Positions 21,103-21,827 of a stretch of DNA of 21,827 nucleotides are shown here, in pieces. Within the stretch, counting starts at the first letter, position 1; each line of letters opens with the position of its first letter. Origin of the DNA: an uncultured Clostridia bacterium (GTDB lineage: Bacteria; Bacillota; Clostridia; Oscillospirales; Oscillospiraceae); contig CAMVOG010000010.1 of assembly GCA_947169005.1 (NCBI GenBank), positions 1-21,827 of the forward strand, written 5' to 3'. The notes beneath the pieces are model-generated. The model saw only the letters and a list, made by a program, of their open reading frames with translations, did not search any database and was not told the origin of the DNA. A program made the translations under genes and the position numbers.

Positions 21103-21171
21103 TAAGTTTTGAGTTTTGGGTTTTAAGCCCTGCCCCTGAGTCCTGAGTACGAAGTACTGAGTCCTGCTTAC
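21103..21171 (+). repeat. Heptamer array 4, degenerate (about 9 units)
   Basis: The units read TAAGTTT, TGAGTTT, TGGGTTT, TAAGCCC, a 6-bp TGCCCC, then TGAGTCC, TGAGTAC, GAAGTAC, TGAGTCC and TGCTTAC. The orientation matches array 3. The last unit overlaps the leuS stop codon (21168-21170). The AT-rich units nearest rpsU lie where an UP element would be. Confidence 0.8.
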
Positions 21172-21827
21172 TTCAAAATCAGATTCACCAGCTTATTCTT
21201 GACCACGATGCTCTTGACCAGGCTCATGCCCTCCATCATCTTGGCGATCTTGGGCTCGGCGCAGGCGGCGGCGATAACGGCGGCGTCCTCCGCGTCCGTG
21301 GGGACGGTGACGGTGGCGCGCAGCTTGCCGTTGACCTGGACGGCGATGGTCTTCTCCTGCTCGACGGTCTTGCCCGCGTCGTACTCCGGCCAGGGCTGGA
21401 GGCTGCACTGGCCCTTGAAGCCCAGGCGCTCCCACAGCTCCTCGCAGATGTGCGGGGCAAAGGGAGACAGGAGCAGCAGCAGGGGCTTCATGTCGCCCCG
21501 GGTGATGCCCTTGTCGTAATACTCGTTGACGAGGGTCATGAGGGCGGCGATGGCGGTGTTGAACTTCATCTCCAGGATGTCGTCCCCCACCTTTTTGATG
21601 GTGCGGTGGATGGAGGGCTCATGCTCCTTGGAGCAGTCCTCCCCGCCGCCGGCGGCCATGGCCTTCTCCCCCAGGTTCCACACGCGGTCCAAAAAGCGCT
21701 TGCAGCCCTTCACCGCGTCGCTGGACCAGGCGGCGGCCTTCTCGAAGTCCCCGATGAACATGATGTAGAGGCGCATGGTGTCCGCCCCGTAAAGAGTGAT
21801 GATATCCGTGGGATTCACCACGGTGCC
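21168..21827 (-). CDS. leuS: Leucyl-tRNA synthetase, C-terminal part (cut by window edge)
   Basis: Leucyl-tRNA synthetase charges tRNA-Leu in the cytoplasm. The 219 visible residues begin just after where the KMSKS loop should be, with the matching sequence GTVVNPTDIITLYGADTMRL, continue with the helical anticodon-binding domain (FEKAAAWSSDAVKGCKRFLD; LLLLSPFAPHICEELWERLG) and end in the small C-terminal domain (VQVNGKLRATVTVP; SIVVKNKLVNLILK). The 5' part lies beyond the right edge. The stop TAA (21170-21168) is the edge of heptamer array 4. Confidence 0.96.
   Translation of the reverse strand, partial: GTVVNPTDIITLYGADTMRLYIMFIGDFEKAAAWSSDAVKGCKRFLDRVWNLGEKAMAAGGGEDCSKEHEPSIHRTIKKVGDDILEMKFNTAIAALMTLVNEYYDKGITRGDMKPLLLLLSPFAPHICEELWERLGFKGQCSLQPWPEYDAGKTVEQEKTIAVQVNGKLRATVTVPTDAEDAAVIAAACAEPKIAKMMEGMSLVKSIVVKNKLVNLILK

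Overview
The window is dominated by one long minus-strand ribosomal superoperon, the fused S10-spc-alpha cluster of a GC-rich Bacillota, most likely class Clostridia and plausibly Oscillospirales. Supporting traits are the zinc-type (short) S14, the KOW-domain gene between map and infA, the secY-adk-map-KOW-infA-rpmJ-rpsM-rpsK-rpsD-rpoA-rplQ order, strong GGAGG ribosome binding sites and consensus sigma-A promoters. The taxonomic call is inference from gene order and protein character, not from a search. Every gene I accept is on the minus strand.

Read in the direction of transcription (right to left): (1) 21827-21168 is the C-terminal part of leuS. (2) A degenerate 7-bp tandem repeat block (21103-21171) and a textbook promoter (TTGACA-17-TATAAT) precede rpsU (ribosomal protein S21, TTG start), which ends at a strong bidirectional terminator. 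(3) 20750-19120 is an accessory island: a heptamer array, two copies of a GC-rich palindrome, a Nudix hydrolase joined in frame to a metal-dependent amidohydrolase through a short heptamer array, and a large heptamer array in inverted orientation. (4) A promoter at 19042-19070 and a roughly 290-nt hairpin-rich leader open the ribosomal operon: rpsJ, rplC, rplD, rplW, rplB, rpsS, rplV, rpsC, rplP, rpmC, rpsQ, rplN, rplX, rplE, rpsN, rpsH, rplF, rplR, rpsE, rpmD, rplO, secY, adk, map, a KOW gene, infA, rpmJ, rpsM, rpsK, rpsD, rpoA, rplQ. A 15-bp stem terminator (2971-3015) closes it. (5) Downstream are a 72-residue protein I do not recognise and, behind their own promoter, a family 2 glycosyltransferase and an O-antigen ligase/polymerase-like membrane protein.

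The operon supplies core ribosomal proteins of both subunits, the Sec translocon channel, adenylate kinase, methionine aminopeptidase, IF-1 and the RNA polymerase alpha subunit. It is ordinary in content; the oddities are the structured leader, two long internal spacers sharing a GC-rich motif, an arginine/glycine-rich tail on S3, a duplicated octapeptide at the end of L3, and unusual residues in the adenylate kinase NMP region.

The most interesting signal is the family of 7-bp tandem repeats (GGGCTCA/GGACTCA/GTGCTTA and reverse complements) at four places around leuS, rpsU and the Nudix-amidohydrolase gene. These repeats supply the C-terminal codons and stop of the amidohydrolase and appear to have fused it to the Nudix gene by changing a repeat-encoded TGA into TGT.
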